The notes: a model not told the origin generated them from the sequence alone. Counted from the first letter of the stretch, positions 33,774 to 45,459 are shown. The stretch: 64,000 nucleotides of DNA from Dipteris shenzhenensis (GCA_047967505.1 CM106541.1); one strand, 5' to 3'. A program made the numbers and translations.

Positions 33774-34742
33774 TCAGGGACCCCCATGGTGGTGGTCACA
33801 AAGGTGATCGCCTCCTCCATGGGCGTCGTAGACTATAGTGGTGCTAGTGCTGTCTCGCGTGATCCCTCGTCTCCGAATGTTGAGGGCCTTCGAAGCCCTC
33901 TGCTGCTGCTCGTGTATGGCGGCTGAAACGGTTGCCTTTGCGGGCTCCCGTTTCGCCACGTCCACCCATCTAGTCATCTCTGCTATAGCCGACTGTATCG
34001 TGGCTATCTGTGCCTCTATCTCTGTGACTGGGGTCCCTCCAGGTGCTGCTCTGAGGGTCTGGAGCTCCTTTAGAAGCTGTGTGATGTCGTGTCTAAGTCC
34101 TTGGATAAGGGTGCCCTGCTCGTGTATAATGCGGGCCTGCTCCTGGGTGTATCGGGCCTGCTCCTGAGTGTAATGTGTCAGCTCTGCTTGATGGGCCCGG
34201 ATGTTGTGTATCTCAGCCAATAGGGAGTCCCAAGCATCTGGTGGGGGCCTAAGATGTCCTAGTCCAGGTGGGAACTGGATCTCGAGAGGGGTTGGAATGA
34301 AGGTGGGCTGCTGAGGTTGTACTGAGGGTGGGGACAGCATGATCTAGGCAGGGGAGTGGTATGTAGGAGTAGCGAGGCCGGACGAGGTGATGAAGGGTGG
34401 CTGACTGAGAGGTAGAGGTGATACGAGGGGAAATTACTGTGGAGCCGTCGCCGGTGGGGCCAGTGGTGAGGCTACTGGAGAGGAGACCTGTGATGATGAT
34501 GCAGGAGAGGGGGAGGAGAGAGGTGGCGTAGATGATGAGGCGGATGATGGTGGTGAAATAGTGGTGGTAACCATAGAGTTTGAGGATGTGGTAAGCGGCA
34601 TGGGCTTTGGGTGGGCCCCTTTCTTTTGGGCCGTGGTGCTGTCCATTGTCAAACCGCTCCGGTTGCTGCGTTTGTTGAAGTCCTCCAGATTGAGTTGCTT
34701 TTGTGTTTTTGCCTTGTCACCGTTCCCCTTCCCCATCTCCAC
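33774..34742 (-). pseudogene. LINE ORF1 (coiled-coil RNA-binding candidate)
   Basis: Two minus frames, 34742-34434 and 34340-33774, separated by a short stop-bearing gap. The first is Ser/Pro-rich (SPPSSASSSTPPLSSPSPAS). The second has a heptad-like coiled coil, AELTHYTQEQARYTQEQAR then IIHEQGTLIQGLRHDITQLL, and a basic end (NIRRRGITRD). ORF1 proteins of LINEs form multimers on their RNA. No zinc knuckle or RRM was recognised. Confidence 0.55.
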
Positions 34743-34860
34743 GCATATGCAAATTTGGACCGAAGGGTCTCCCGCCTAGTCTCCTATCCTCATCCCCCTG
34801 TTCCCTTCATTATGGGGGAGGTAGCAGCGGGCAAAGAAGGGATTGCAGGAGGTCGGAGCT

Positions 34861-34933
34861 GTTGAAGAAGAAGAAGAAGAAGAAGAAGAAGAAGAAGAAG
34901 AAATAATTTATTATTATTATTTTTTTTTCAAAG
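34861..34933 (-). mobile_element. tail-only LINE insertion with target duplication
   Basis: A (GAA)n tract, then AATAATTTATTATTATTATT and T9, is flanked on both sides by the 10-bp repeat GGTCGGAGCT (34851-34860 and 34934-34943). On the minus strand the insert reads A9, AATAATAATAAATTATT, (CTT)n: the same layout as the 3' tail of the LINE at 19.7 kb. It looks like target-primed insertion that copied only the tail. Confidence 0.65.
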
Positions 34934-34974
34934 GGTCGGAGCTACGAGCAGGGGTTTTTATTTTTAAAAGCGAG

Positions 34975-35310
34975 GGGGGGTTTGGGGGGGGGGGCTGATC
35001 GAGGGGTGGGGGGGGGGGGGGTAGCGGAGGGGGTAGTGGGGGGTAGCGAGGGGGTACAGAGGGGTAGCGAGAGGTAGCATCGAGGGGGTAGCGAGGGGTA
35101 GCGGAGGGGGCAGAGGGGGTAGCGGAGGGGGTAGCGAGGGTAGCAGAGGGGGTGGCAGGGGGGTAGTGAGAGGTAGCGGAGGGGGTAGCGAGGGGGTAGC
35201 GAGGGTAGCAGAGGGGTAGCAGAGGGGGTAGCGGGGGGGTAGGGAGGGGGTAGCGAGGGGGTAGCGGGGGTAGCAGCGGGGGGGTAGCGGAGGGGGTAGC
35301 AGAGGGGTAG
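34975..35310. repeat. G-rich minisatellite (GGGGGTAGCGAG-like units)
   Basis: About 330 bp of irregular 10-15 bp units based on GGGGGTAGCGAG on the + strand. Runs of four or more G recur every 8-12 bases, which is G-quadruplex-capable. Proline-rich minus frames here are low-complexity artefacts. Confidence 0.9.
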
Positions 35311-36830
35311 TGAATATCCTTGCTGATGACCCACTGTCCATCTATCAAAGAGGCTAGCGAGTTTATCTCTATAGAGAAAGCATGCGTTCCCTCTGTCAAC
35401 CAAGCTTCCATACCCCAAGTGAGGACCTGATAGATTCTTAACATCTTGGCAACAATCCTGAGAGAGCCCAACCATATCCTCTACCCCAAAGGGCAGCTCC
35501 ACAGTCACAGTGCTATCGCCTCTAGGTCTTTGGTGACTCAACACTGATATGTCGTGTTGTTAGGATTCATGACTTACATTTCTTTTCTAATTTGATCATG
35601 GATGGATTTGTGGTTAGACGCTTGTGGAAGGGTATGCCGTTTTGACGGGACACATCCCATGAGGCATAACTCTTCACAAGAGACATATACCTGTATGGAA
35701 AATTTCATAAGAAACACTTACTATGTATAGATATTCATGTATACCTTTCTCAAGGGTCATACAGCTTCATAAGGGGCACAACCTTTCATGCATACACGTC
35801 TTGATGCTCTTGACCTTTCAAATTTTCACTGTCTATATAAAGAGAGGACATTCATCAAATATTCCATTACTTCTAGTGAATCTTTGTCACTCTATTGTTT
35901 ACTTATTTACTTCCATTTCTAAGAAATTTTTTATTATAGTTAATGATAAAAAAGTAGCTAAATTTATTACGGTCGTACGAGAGTAAAATGTACTCTCCTG
36001 CTATAAGGAACGGTCCCCCACCTTTTAGCCTCTATTTGATACCTAGCCAAGCCCTAGAAGGTATCCGCACATTGGCACATGGAAGAGACAAACAAAAAGC
36101 ATGCACAATTGTACACCCACCACACTATATGACTGCATGGAGTCCTTTCCACAATCCCATGTCACCAGATGACATGAATCACCATGCTGTTTCCATGCCC
36201 CTTTGTGTGCTTGGGCTATCCTAGATTAAGGGACACACCCTTTGGTGTAGGGTCGTGCCCCTTCATTCCAAGTCTCCTAAGGTTTCCAAAGAGTGCCCCT
36301 TGGGCAAAGGTCATACCCTTTGGTGGGCACTCTTTAGAGAGCTCTTTTTTGCCAAAGGTCATACCCTTTGGTGGGCACTCTATAGAGAGCTCTTTTTTGC
36401 AAACCCCCCCACCCCCTCCCCTTCTTCTTCCCTTCTTTTTCAACCCAAAAAATAAAAGTTAAAAAAAAAAGCAAAAAAAAAGAGTCCGTGCCGCTTTTTT
36501 CTGCTCGTGGCATTTTGCAGCCTGCCCAAACTGCCTTTTTGCCTTCCTCCTTGCCTTGGCTGTCCTCATCAGCAGCCGCCCCGTTGCTGACTGTCCATGG
36601 ATCTTTAGAGGCTGCCATGCCTGTTTCAAGAGGTCACTTTGACCTGTCTTGGGCCTGCTTGCACACCTAGGGCCCAACCCCCATATTTGGTACCAGCATA
36701 CATGCCCTTATTGCCACCATACAAGACTGCCCGGCCACCGTATGATGCTCCGACCTTGTACATACAGATGGTTGTACAAGTAGCTCGTTTTGTTGTACCC
36801 TTTATGCCTTCCCCTACACCACCCCTCCAC
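35311..36830. other. unidentified stretch with a 48-bp tandem duplication
   Basis: No gene recognised. A minus frame near 35544-35330 (QRPRGDSTVTVELPFGVEDM) has no known motif and runs into the G-rich array. 36306-36353 and 36354-36401 are near-identical 48-bp copies containing CATACCCTTTGGTGGGCACT. AATAAA-like and A-rich sequence lies at 36450-36480. Confidence 0.55.
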
Positions 36831-36834
36831 ACAC

Positions 36835-38412
36835 CCCCCACCCCTTGGTTCTGTCCCTTGCAATAGCTGGTACGATGATGAGTGCAAGGCTCTTCGCCTT
36901 CAACTCAGATGCGAGACCAAGCATAGCCTTTCGAGCAAACTAGAGACGATATGTGAGCATTGCCGATTGGTATGCCGGAAGAAGCAGGCTTTTGTATGTT
37001 GAAACGAGGAGTTAGTAAACATTTTGTTAGCAACAACTCGACTTTTGGTAGAAGTTCATTGAGCGGTGATCCCCGGCCCCACCACAGATACCCCCAGATT
37101 TGACACACCTACGCATGCACACTACACTATACAACATTCCACACTAGCCTCCCGACCTGTCACACTCACCTCCTCCTACCTCGTGCACTCTTTTCACCAA
37201 GGGGGGTGTTGAAGCTTCATAATGGCCGAGTGAAGGATCATGCACTAAGTTCATTGCATATAGGTCGACACCTAGCCCCGATCTTAGCAAAGCTCTTCAA
37301 TGAGTGGTTATGCACTGATTTCCTTGCCATGGGCAGTCTCTACATGGACGTGCTCGAGACATTTATGTTCCCTTGTTGTTTTCTTGATTCATTTTTGTAT
37401 GCAAGTGATGTTGTGTTGTTATCCTTCTCTGCAGAGGGCCTCCAAACCCCAGAGACACTTAGATGCGTTACAATCATTTTGTGAGTCGCATGATTTGAAG
37501 GTCAACCTTTGTAAGACCAAGGTCATGATTTTCAACACATCCCGAGCAGCTATGCATAGAGGGTAGTTCACTTTTGATGGATTACCAGTTGGGATTGTTT
37601 CATCATACACCTGCATTGAGAGTGGGCGAGCTGAGGGAGTACCTAGGGAGAGGTGGTTATGTGCCTTGTGTGATCTACAGGAGATCGAGTCAGAGGAGCA
37701 TTTCATCTTTAGATCCCTCGTGTACTACGAGATCCAAGGCCGCTATTATTGTCTCTTGAGAGATGGCTTCGGACTACTCTTCCACTCTTTTTCTTATCTA
37801 GATCAGAGATGCCTAGCTGCCTTCATCCATGAGGCAATTAGGCATCGAGAGCGCTTACTCAGATCACAGAGATAGGGATGAGACACCCTGGAAGACTCAT
37901 CTCAGAGGATGATTATAGAGTTCATCCAGCTAGACCACATAGATCACCATTCCACGAGCAGTTGGTGAGGTAGGGATCCAAAGCCAGCAATGCAACACAC
38001 CCGACAGAGGGCGGACACATAGATCATGCTTGGAGACATCCCTTCTATGTTCAGGACCAGTGCATGACCAACAGGTGTTACCGTGGCCACATCCATAGAT
38101 AGCCTCCAGCATTCCCACTGGGTCCATCATGAGCTCCCTTCTAGGGGCCCCATTATCTGCTTTACCAGACTAGACTGGGCATTGGATATGATGATGATGA
38201 TGATGACGACGACGACGATGATGTTGATGTTATGACTATGTAGTACTGATGATTTTATGACTATGTAGCATTTAGCATCTAGCATGGGGGATGATGCTCG
38301 TTTTAGTAGCTCCACGCTTTCAGCTTGTTGTATCGGGTTTCTCACAGTCTCATAGACCCATCAGTCTTCTGAAGACTTTAATGAACTCTCTCTCTCTCTC
38401 TCTCTCTCTCTC
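36835..38412 (+). mobile_element. LINE family 1, sense-strand copy with internal deletions
   Basis: Starts in the endonuclease/RT linker: VPCNSWYDDECKALRLQLR. KLHNGRVKDH and APILAKLFNE follow, then a deletion to SFLYASDVVLLSFSAEGLQ (Y-A-S-D in place of Y-A-D-D), then LDALQSFCESHDLKVNLCKT. The C-terminal zinc region EIESEEHFIF(R) lacks clean cysteines. A GAT/GAC-rich 3' UTR ends with AGTCTTCTGAAGACT (38363-38377), TTTAATGAA and (CT)n. It ends about 400 bp before exon 4. Confidence 0.85.
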
Positions 38413-38810
38413 ATCCCTATCCTTTTCGTACTTGTGTTTTGTGTGTGGGTTTGGGTTTGTGCACTGGCACTAAACTTACTTTCTCAGCTTACTTGCTGTT
38501 TCTATATTATGCATAACAAGCCATAGACATTACTCCATGCATGCGTTGCTCCTGATTTTGGATTTATTAAAGATATAAGCAGGAAAGTTGTAACATGCAT
38601 CCCATGAATTGCAGTGTGTTGATTTGCCGAAGAATTTTAGAAGATTTTCATAACCATGGGATTGGGTTCTGCATAATAAGGTTTTATAAGATTTCCGCAA
38701 CCATGTGATTGGACTTCTTAATTGGTTTTGTGGTTGTTCCGCTGTGGTTCTGTCCTGTAAGACCGTATTAACTTCTGTCATTATTTTGCTGATTTGGTTT
38801 TTTATTCCAG

Positions 38811-38951
38811 AGCCAACTTGTTGCGATGTTTCCACCTGGCCAAAATGTAGAAGAAAGCGTAGCGTTTGCTTTCAACTCTGTGGGACTCAGTGAAGTGCTT
38901 CCTTATGAAGTGAAAGAAGTTGCACATGAAAACTGGCAACAACAAGTGAAG
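38811..38951 (+). CDS. exon 4, L11 methyltransferase-like
   Basis: 141 bases, 47 codons in phase 0: SQLVAMFPPGQNVEESVAFA, then FNSVGLSEVLPYEVKEVAHE, then NWQQQVK. It matches the PrmA segment that leads into the conserved 'D-DWE--W---F-P' motif (here ENWQQQVK joined to DMFQPLKI of exon 5). Acceptor TTTTTATTCCAG, donor GTATGT. It is isolated between a 19.45-kb and an 11.12-kb intron. Confidence 0.9.
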
Positions 38952-39069
38952 GTATGTCAAGGATGACATCTCGTTGTTGTACAAGATATTTGCCAAAAAC
39001 ATATATTTGCAGTACAATACTGTGATTTCAGTGATGTCTCATTTTATGATACTAAGAGTTCTTGACATA

Positions 39070-39770
39070 GGCTGTTTAATGCATGAAAATGAAAATGGAT
39101 GAATGGATGCACGCAATTATAAGTCTTAGCTCACTAAGTGGGAAAGGTATTATAGAGATAAATGAGGCATCCAACAGCCTGACTGTTTTTAACAGCATCA
39201 AAAGGTTCACCTGCATCATACATGGACACACCTCAACCCTGGCTCCATGGGAGTTGAAACAGGCTTGCATTTCTGAAAGTTGAACCTCTTAACAATCCTT
39301 GAATGTATTTTGACTGTTTGAGCACAATGCCTTCCACAAATCCTTCTCATCCTTCTTGATATAAAGGGTACTCTCAGTTGGACTATTCTATAGACCTTGA
39401 CTAGTCGAAATGTATGAATCTTCTTGTACCAAGCCCATGAGGCTTGTTTCAGCCCATAAAGTGCCTTAATGCAGCTTGCATACTTTGCCTTCCTGATCAG
39501 GCATCTGAAAACCAATAGGCTGACTCACATACACTTCTTCATGTTTGAGGAAGGCTGTGTTTGATCTCCAACTAATGTACTTCCACCGAAAATGAGCACC
39601 CAATGAAACAACACATTTGATGGTGGTCATCCTTGAAGTGGGGGCAAAGGGTTCATCATAAATTATAATCCATTCCCTTTTGTTGAAAATAGCCCTTGGT
39701 AAGCAACCTATGGAAATCAGTTATCAGGTTCTGCTTCAACTTAGGCATCTATTGGTTAGAGCATTCTATG
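39070..39770 (-). pseudogene. Ty1/copia reverse transcriptase relic
   Basis: The minus strand gives KGYFQQKGMDYN near 39680, then SIKALYGLKQASWAWYKKIH (with a short gap) near 39450, and PVSTPMEPGL near 39230. These are copia RT blocks in order. LDAVKN...AVGCLIYLYNT follows near 39140. The YVDD box is not visible and stops are frequent. It lies 3' (minus sense) of another copia end at 39.8-40.4 kb, so two relics are juxtaposed. Confidence 0.75.
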
Positions 39771-39819
39771 TCATATCATTATCAGTCCTAAATACATCTG
39801 AAACATAGCTTACATCTTC

Positions 39820-40371
39820 CAACACCCGGCAGTAATTGTTCTAAGTGTACTAACTAGGAATAGTAGTAACCGTAGTAACTGGTCCAAACTAGCCTATAAG
39901 GCTCATACCATGGAATGTGGCAACTTTACCCCCCCTCCATGGGATGGCTGAAGTATCTTGGAGAAGTAACAGGAATAGTTCGAAGCTGAATCATGGTTGC
40001 ACATGTTCAAACTTGGGTCTCGGTAGAGTCTTTGTTGAAGAAAGATGCTAAGTTACCTTCCATTCGAACATAGGATAGTTGTATGTCTCTAGCTGATAGT
40101 CGCTTTCGAACATGATGATAGTGAACCTCTGTGTGCTTGTTACGCACATGAAAGACAAGATTACACGCAATAGCCAAAGCAATGTGGCTGCCAGTTTAGA
40201 TTGTAGTAGAAGATGCCCAGCCGACATCAAGATCTGCAAGTAGCTTCCGGAGCTAGACACGCTCCCCAGTAGCTGTACAGGCTGCCTTGTACTCAACCTC
40301 ACAACTAGAAGTAGCGATTGTAGGCTGCTTCTTGCTGAATCAAGAAACGCATGAAGCACCAAGCATGAAAC
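39820..40371 (-). pseudogene. Ty1/copia RNase H end, polypurine tract and LTR start
   Basis: The minus strand encodes FSKKQPTIATSSCEVEYKAA near 40300, and then the C-terminal RNase H region down to about 40050. CATCCCATGGAGGGGGG (minus, 39935-39955) is the polypurine tract, followed by an LTR start. The same tract occurs at 58069-58085 in another copia element, so both belong to one family. A few further codons (GHCCFMLGAS) lie across the MITE at 41048-41056. Confidence 0.7.
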
Positions 40372-40379
40372 AGCAGTGA

Positions 40380-41039
40380 CATGGTTGTAAGACACGTTAA
40401 GACACGACACGTTAGACACGCTTCAGACACGAGTGTCTAAAGTGTCTTAAAGATAAGACACGTAAGACACGCCATTGTGGTTATAATAATAAATATTTAA
40501 TTAATATATGTATAAGTATACAAATGTACAACTTGCTAGCATAGCTAGCTGCTAGATTCTAGAAGTACAATAAGCTACACTTAAATAATGCAAGAAGAAA
40601 CAATGCACTTGTACAATGTAGTTAAGAGTCAAACTCGTCACTCAAGACTTAAAAGTTAAAGTTAAGACTCACGATTGAAGAGCTCGCAAGTTTTGAGTAC
40701 TAAAAGGTTTAAACTGACAATTGAATCTTGTCACATGTGACATGAATGAAAATTGCATCTCGATACATATAATTGAAAGAAAGCTTTTGACTCTCAAGAC
40801 TCAAATCTCTAAAGATTCATCCTAATCTGAATCTATGAGGTCGCTCCCAGTGCTAGATCCAAAGTCACCATCAATGATAGCATGGCTAAGTCAAACTCAA
40901 TGTGTGTTGTTACTCTTCACCCACCCAAAAAAAAAAAAAAAAAAAAACACTAGAGTGTCTAAAGGTGTCTTAAGATAAGACACGTGTCTTAAGTGTCTTA
41001 AGTGTCTTATCATAAGACACGAGTGTCTTAACAACCATG
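40380..41039. mobile_element. hAT-like MITE 2 (660 bp)
   Basis: Starts CATGGTTGTAAGACACG and ends CGAGTGTCTTAACAACCATG, so the termini are an inverted CATGGTTGT. Target duplication AGCAGTGA at 40372-40379 and 41040-41047. Both ends carry many copies of TAAGACAC/GTGTCTTA in both orientations (for example GTGTCTTAAGTGTCTTAAG near 40984-41002). The interior is AT-rich with an A21 run at 40927-40948. No transposase. Confidence 0.85.
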
Positions 41040-41047
41040 AGCAGTGA

Positions 41048-42690
41048 CCAGTTTTGTTTGGGCAGCCAGCTCATTCGCAGTGCATTTGTGTAGAGCACAT
41101 TTCTTTATTTGGGGAATTTACAATGGCAAGTAGTGATTCACCTACAACATCTTGCTGCAAAATTCTGTCATGCAAAAGTCCATCCAAGAAAACTCTATCA
41201 AGAAAACTATGGCCAAGAAAAGACTGGCCAACCTGTAATTCAAGGGAAAAATCTGTTCAAATTTGTACAAATATACTGAAGTGGAGAATCCCTAGGGCAG
41301 AGAGGCCAATGCAAGGCAATGAGAGCAAAACCTCAAATTTTTGGCAAGGCAAATGTGTGAAAAGGAGTGGGCATGGCCTTACTAGGCAGGCTGCAGATTT
41401 GTCAAAAGCCCCAAATTTGTGGAGGGCAACTGAGTTGATAGAGGGCAAAGGTAGAAGAGGCCCAAATTTCACTGCAATTTCCCAAGATCCTGAGCCAAGA
41501 ACAAAGCCAAGCCTAAGGCAGAAGAGCCCCAAATTTCACTGCAATTTCCCAAGATTCTGAGCCAAAACCAAACTCTAGCCAGCTGCTGCTGGAACTTGCC
41601 GGAGCAGCTGGGAACCAATTGTACGCTGTTGGCAGTAGATCCGTAGAGCTGAAAATCGGTCGTAGAATATGTAACCCGTCGGGGAATGAATTCAATCTCT
41701 CACGGGTATCTCTCACACCATAAATGCACACAGGCGCTAAATCCACACTCGAAGAAGTATGCAGGAAATAGAGAAGGAGAACTTACTCATCCACAAAGCA
41801 TGGGATAACAGCTTAAAGAAGAGCAAGAAACATCCAGCAAGGTACTGGGTAAATAACAATCAGAGGTGACTGTTATGCTGAGATCATAATCATGCACTCC
41901 TCTTGCATTGCCTTGGATATGCTTCAGTGGGACTGATGGAGTGTGCCCGAACAGACACAAACCTTGCAAAACCCCCCCCCCCCCCCCCCGTGTGCCCCCC
42001 AAATTTCACTGCAATTTCCCAAGATTCTGAGCCAAAATCAAAGCCAAGCCAATTGCTGTTGGAACTTGCTGGAGCAGCTGGGAACCAATTGTACGCTGTT
42101 GGCAGTAGATCTGTAGAGCTGAAAATCGGTCGCAGAACAAGTAACCCGTCGGGGAATGAATTCAAGCTCTCACTGGTCTCTCTCACACCATAGATGCACA
42201 CACACGCTAGATCCACACTCAGAGAAGTATGCAGGAAATAGAGAAGAAGAACTTACTCATCCACAAGGTGTGGGATAACAGCTTAAAGAAGAGCAAGAAA
42301 CATCCAGCAAGGTACTGGGTAAAATAACAATCAGAGCTGACTGTTATGCTGAGATCATAATCATGCATAAGCATTGCCTTGGATATGTTTCAGTGGGATT
42401 GATGGAGTGTGCCCGAACAGACACAAACCTTGCGCCCCCCCTTCCTCCCCCCCCCCCTTGCGCCCAATTCATCCACAAAGTGTGGGATAACAGCTTCAAG
42501 AAGAGCAATAAACATCTAGCAAGGTACTGGGTAAAGTAACAATCAGAAGTGACTTTAATGCTGAGATCATAATCATGCAGTCCTCCTGCATTGCCTTGGA
42601 TATGATTTAGTGGGACTGATGGAGTGTGCTCGAACAGACACAAACCCTGCGGCACCCCGCCCCGCCCCCGAACACACACACACACACACA
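41048..42690. repeat. dispersed repeat R1 ending in a ~470-480-bp tandem array
   Basis: 41048-41440 is single-copy here but collinear with 46088-46480. From about 41518 a unit of about 475 bp repeats: AAATTTCACTGCAATTTCCC... to GAACAGACACAAACCTTGC plus a C-run (41518-41995, 41996-42465, partial 42466-42655). C-runs of 18 and 10 close the units. The minus frames of each unit are open and similar (MDLA-VCIYGVR...), but no known domain is recognised. The array ends in (CA)n. Confidence 0.75.
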
Positions 42691-42776
42691 CACACACACA
42701 TTTTTTTTGTGAAACCACTGTATTTCTTGGGGCAACCATTGCTCCAACCTTACAAGTTTTTCACACACACACACAC

Positions 42777-43255
42777 TATCACGAAAAGATAGAAGATCCA
42801 AAACCATTTATGAAGCTGCAATGGCCCTCCAATGGGGGAGAGTGCCCATGTGTGCAAGACATATGTATTTTTGCTATGGACTTCTCTACATGCAAGGGAC
42901 GTTGAGAATTGAAGGGGGAGAGATTGAGAGAATGCGAGTGAAGGGAGAATGAATGTGTGACATGAAAGGGTATCACCCTTTCAATAGTGGCCTTTGGAAT
43001 CCAAGGCCCATGTACCCATTTCACTACCCTTAGCCTATGACCATGACTTCCTACCATTCAAATGAACCCATGCATCCTACCCATTCCTACCCCCCTAGGA
43101 CCTAGCATGTGTGAGTGCTCATCTTAATATAAATATCAAATAGTCAAATACATAATCCATGGCTCTTTGCCATTATACCTACCTAGCCTACCTTCTATCT
43201 TAATACATTCCATCGATTAACCTAATACAATCTAAACCATAATATTGTCGTGACA
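42777..43255 (-). repeat. 3' LTR of the non-autonomous element (479 bp)
   Basis: On the minus strand it starts TGTCACGACAATATT and ends TTTTCGTGATA (expected ...TCGTGACA). The ends are thus an inverted TGTCACGA with one change. Before it the minus strand reads CCAAGCAAGAGGGCA, a weak polypurine tract. Confidence 0.85.
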
Positions 43256-45444
43256 TGCCCTCTTGCTTGGGGATCAACTGTCCTCAATTGACAGGTCTTC
43301 ATCCTGTCATAGTCTTTATGTTCAATTCCATGCTTCATAGTTCTACATTAAGCTTCATTTTCTGTATTCCCTTCTCCATGGTATATCTGCCAAGAAAGTC
43401 AAGCATTAGTATGTCTCCATGTAATCGACTTCCAAAAAGAAACTGAAAAGCATAGAGTACTTATCTGTGATGCATCCCTTTTTATCTTCATGAGCTTATC
43501 TTCCTGCAAAACTTATTCATGTTTTACAAATTAGGATAAGTACCATCAATCTCGTTTCTTCTTTTCACATGCATCGGTCAAAGCTCCAAGTGACCAGCTT
43601 GGAACTCTCTAGTCTTGGGTTGATCAGACCCAAAACTGTCAAGATCACCAGACCTTGTTGAGATATCTCAATGAATCCACAAACCCGCAGGTAGGACTCC
43701 ATGTCCCAAGTGGATCCCCATAGTGAGCATGCTCACATGAATCACTAGATTCCTAGGAACTAAAAAAGGACCCTACATACACATGAACCATTCATACTAG
43801 ATCTTGGGCCTCCTCTTGCTTCGCTATCAAGACCATCTAAACTTTGACTAGTGGTTAATGGATTAGGCTTAAGGTAGTAGGCTCAATCCTCCACCGCCAT
43901 GCGTCATTAAACTTAGCTTCCATGTGTCATCGATAGCAATCTTTGTTCTCCTTGAGCTCTTTTGGCTTTGTGGATGAAGGCAAACCTTTTAGCTCCTCTC
44001 ATTCACTTCTCGGGCAGCTTAGTTTTGTTGACATATAATAAACTTTGTGTTCCTCTCAAATAGCATCTCTGTCTCTAGAACTCCTTTGGCTCTGGCTACG
44101 AGGACTTGAAAGCTTGTTTTGTTGGGACGTGGTAGATTCCTGGGCCTCATTGTGGCATGAAATGATTCCTCTTTGTTGAACTTCTATGCCAACCTATTGG
44201 AGTTGCTTGCGCTAGCCGCCTTGCCTTTGTGACCTTCTTGATCATCTATGCTAAATTGTATTTGGTCTTCCGTTGCCTCTTTAATAGATTCTTCGAACCT
44301 CTTCCTTTTCTTGTACTTCAATTGATTGCTTTAATTGTGCCCTTTGGCTACTCTGTCGTTGATCTTTGTGCTATCTGTACTCATTGATGGTTCTCACCAT
44401 TGCTGACTCGTTGAGGTTTTCTCAATTCCCTTACACATGCAGCTTGCAAGCGATCGTTCTTTTTGAGTTTGGCTCCCATTTGGCTCAATTGTCGTTGTTG
44501 TGTGTTGATGGAGATTCCGGTTTGCTCCCCAAAAATCAACTTGCAATGTTCAGCCTTGGACCTCTATGATGCAAAGCTGTTGTTGGCTCTCCTTCTTGTG
44601 GTGTCAAGCCACTCCTCGTGCAAAATGCCTCCTATTGATGTTGATCCTGCTGCTATGGTGCATGCTTGTAATTCTAGTCTTGCTATTGCTACCAAGTCAT
44701 CTAGAGGTTTATTTCTCAATTTCTTCATCCTTATACTCCGCTTTTTCTCACTTGCAACTGGGATCGTTGCTTCATTGTGTACCTTGTTCTTCAAATGACT
44801 GGCTGCTTCCCTTTCCATCAGTGAGTATTCTGACTTTGTGGGGATCAGCGGTCCCGCCGACGTAGGTTGGCACCACTACCGTTAAACCAATAAGAGCTTG
44901 TTCAAGCTTCCAACATAAAACAATAGCCTCCATGGCCTCAACGCATTGCTCTTGAAATTGTTCTTTGAAAGACCGAAGAGGCATCTTGTACACTACTATA
45001 TTGTTCTTTTTGTTGAACGACATAACATATGATCTGATGGTCCATTCTTTTGCAATTTCCCCAATCTCGGGGGTCCGGGATAAATTTTCAGAGAATTTCC
45101 TTATATGTAAACCATGCAGTCTTATATATGTGTGCAATCTCATCAAGATTTGTGTTGGTGAGAAGCATTGCTGTAGATCTGAGAACTCCTCATCATTTGC
45201 TTGCCGTAGTTATAGCGTTGAAGCAAGAAGAATATGAAAGATGAGACAAACCAAGGTTTATCGTGTAGAAGAGGTTGCCTCATTCTCGTGTCAGTGTGTT
45301 GATTGGCCTCGCTTCTTTTCACTGCTTCTATTCCCTGCGGCATGCAGAGTTTGAACTACCACAAGCCGAGGACCATACCATGTCGTAGAGTTTGAACCAT
45401 AGCATGTCGCAGAGTTTAAACTACCACAGGCAGAGGAGGACTAT

Positions 45445-45459
45445 AGCTCTGATACCACT
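45445..45459 (-). promoter_or_regulatory. primer binding site, initiator tRNA-Met
   Basis: The minus strand reads AGTGGTATCAGAGCT directly after the LTR, containing an unmutated TGGTATCAGAGC. Confidence 0.85.

Larger units (their letters stand above)
30106..34850 (-). mobile_element. LINE family 1, near full-length copy with RT-core deletion
   Basis: The copy runs on the minus strand: serine/proline-rich ORF1 (34742-33774), apurinic-type endonuclease (33450-32268), partial reverse transcriptase (32177-31640), C-terminal region with zinc motif (31540-30326), then a 3' UTR. The UTR ends in the hairpin complement at 30139-30153 and a (TTTC)n tail (30106-30130). About 4.7 kb remains. Frames are interrupted and the catalytic palm of RT is missing, so the copy cannot move by itself. 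Confidence 0.85.

Noticed and set aside
34917-35544. Minus-strand proline/tyrosine-repeat ORFs of 125-200 codons
   Set aside because: Readings of the G-rich minisatellite.
38162-38232. GAT/GAC triplet run as a separate microsatellite locus
   Set aside because: It is part of the LINE 3' UTR, also seen in degenerate form at 25880-25930.
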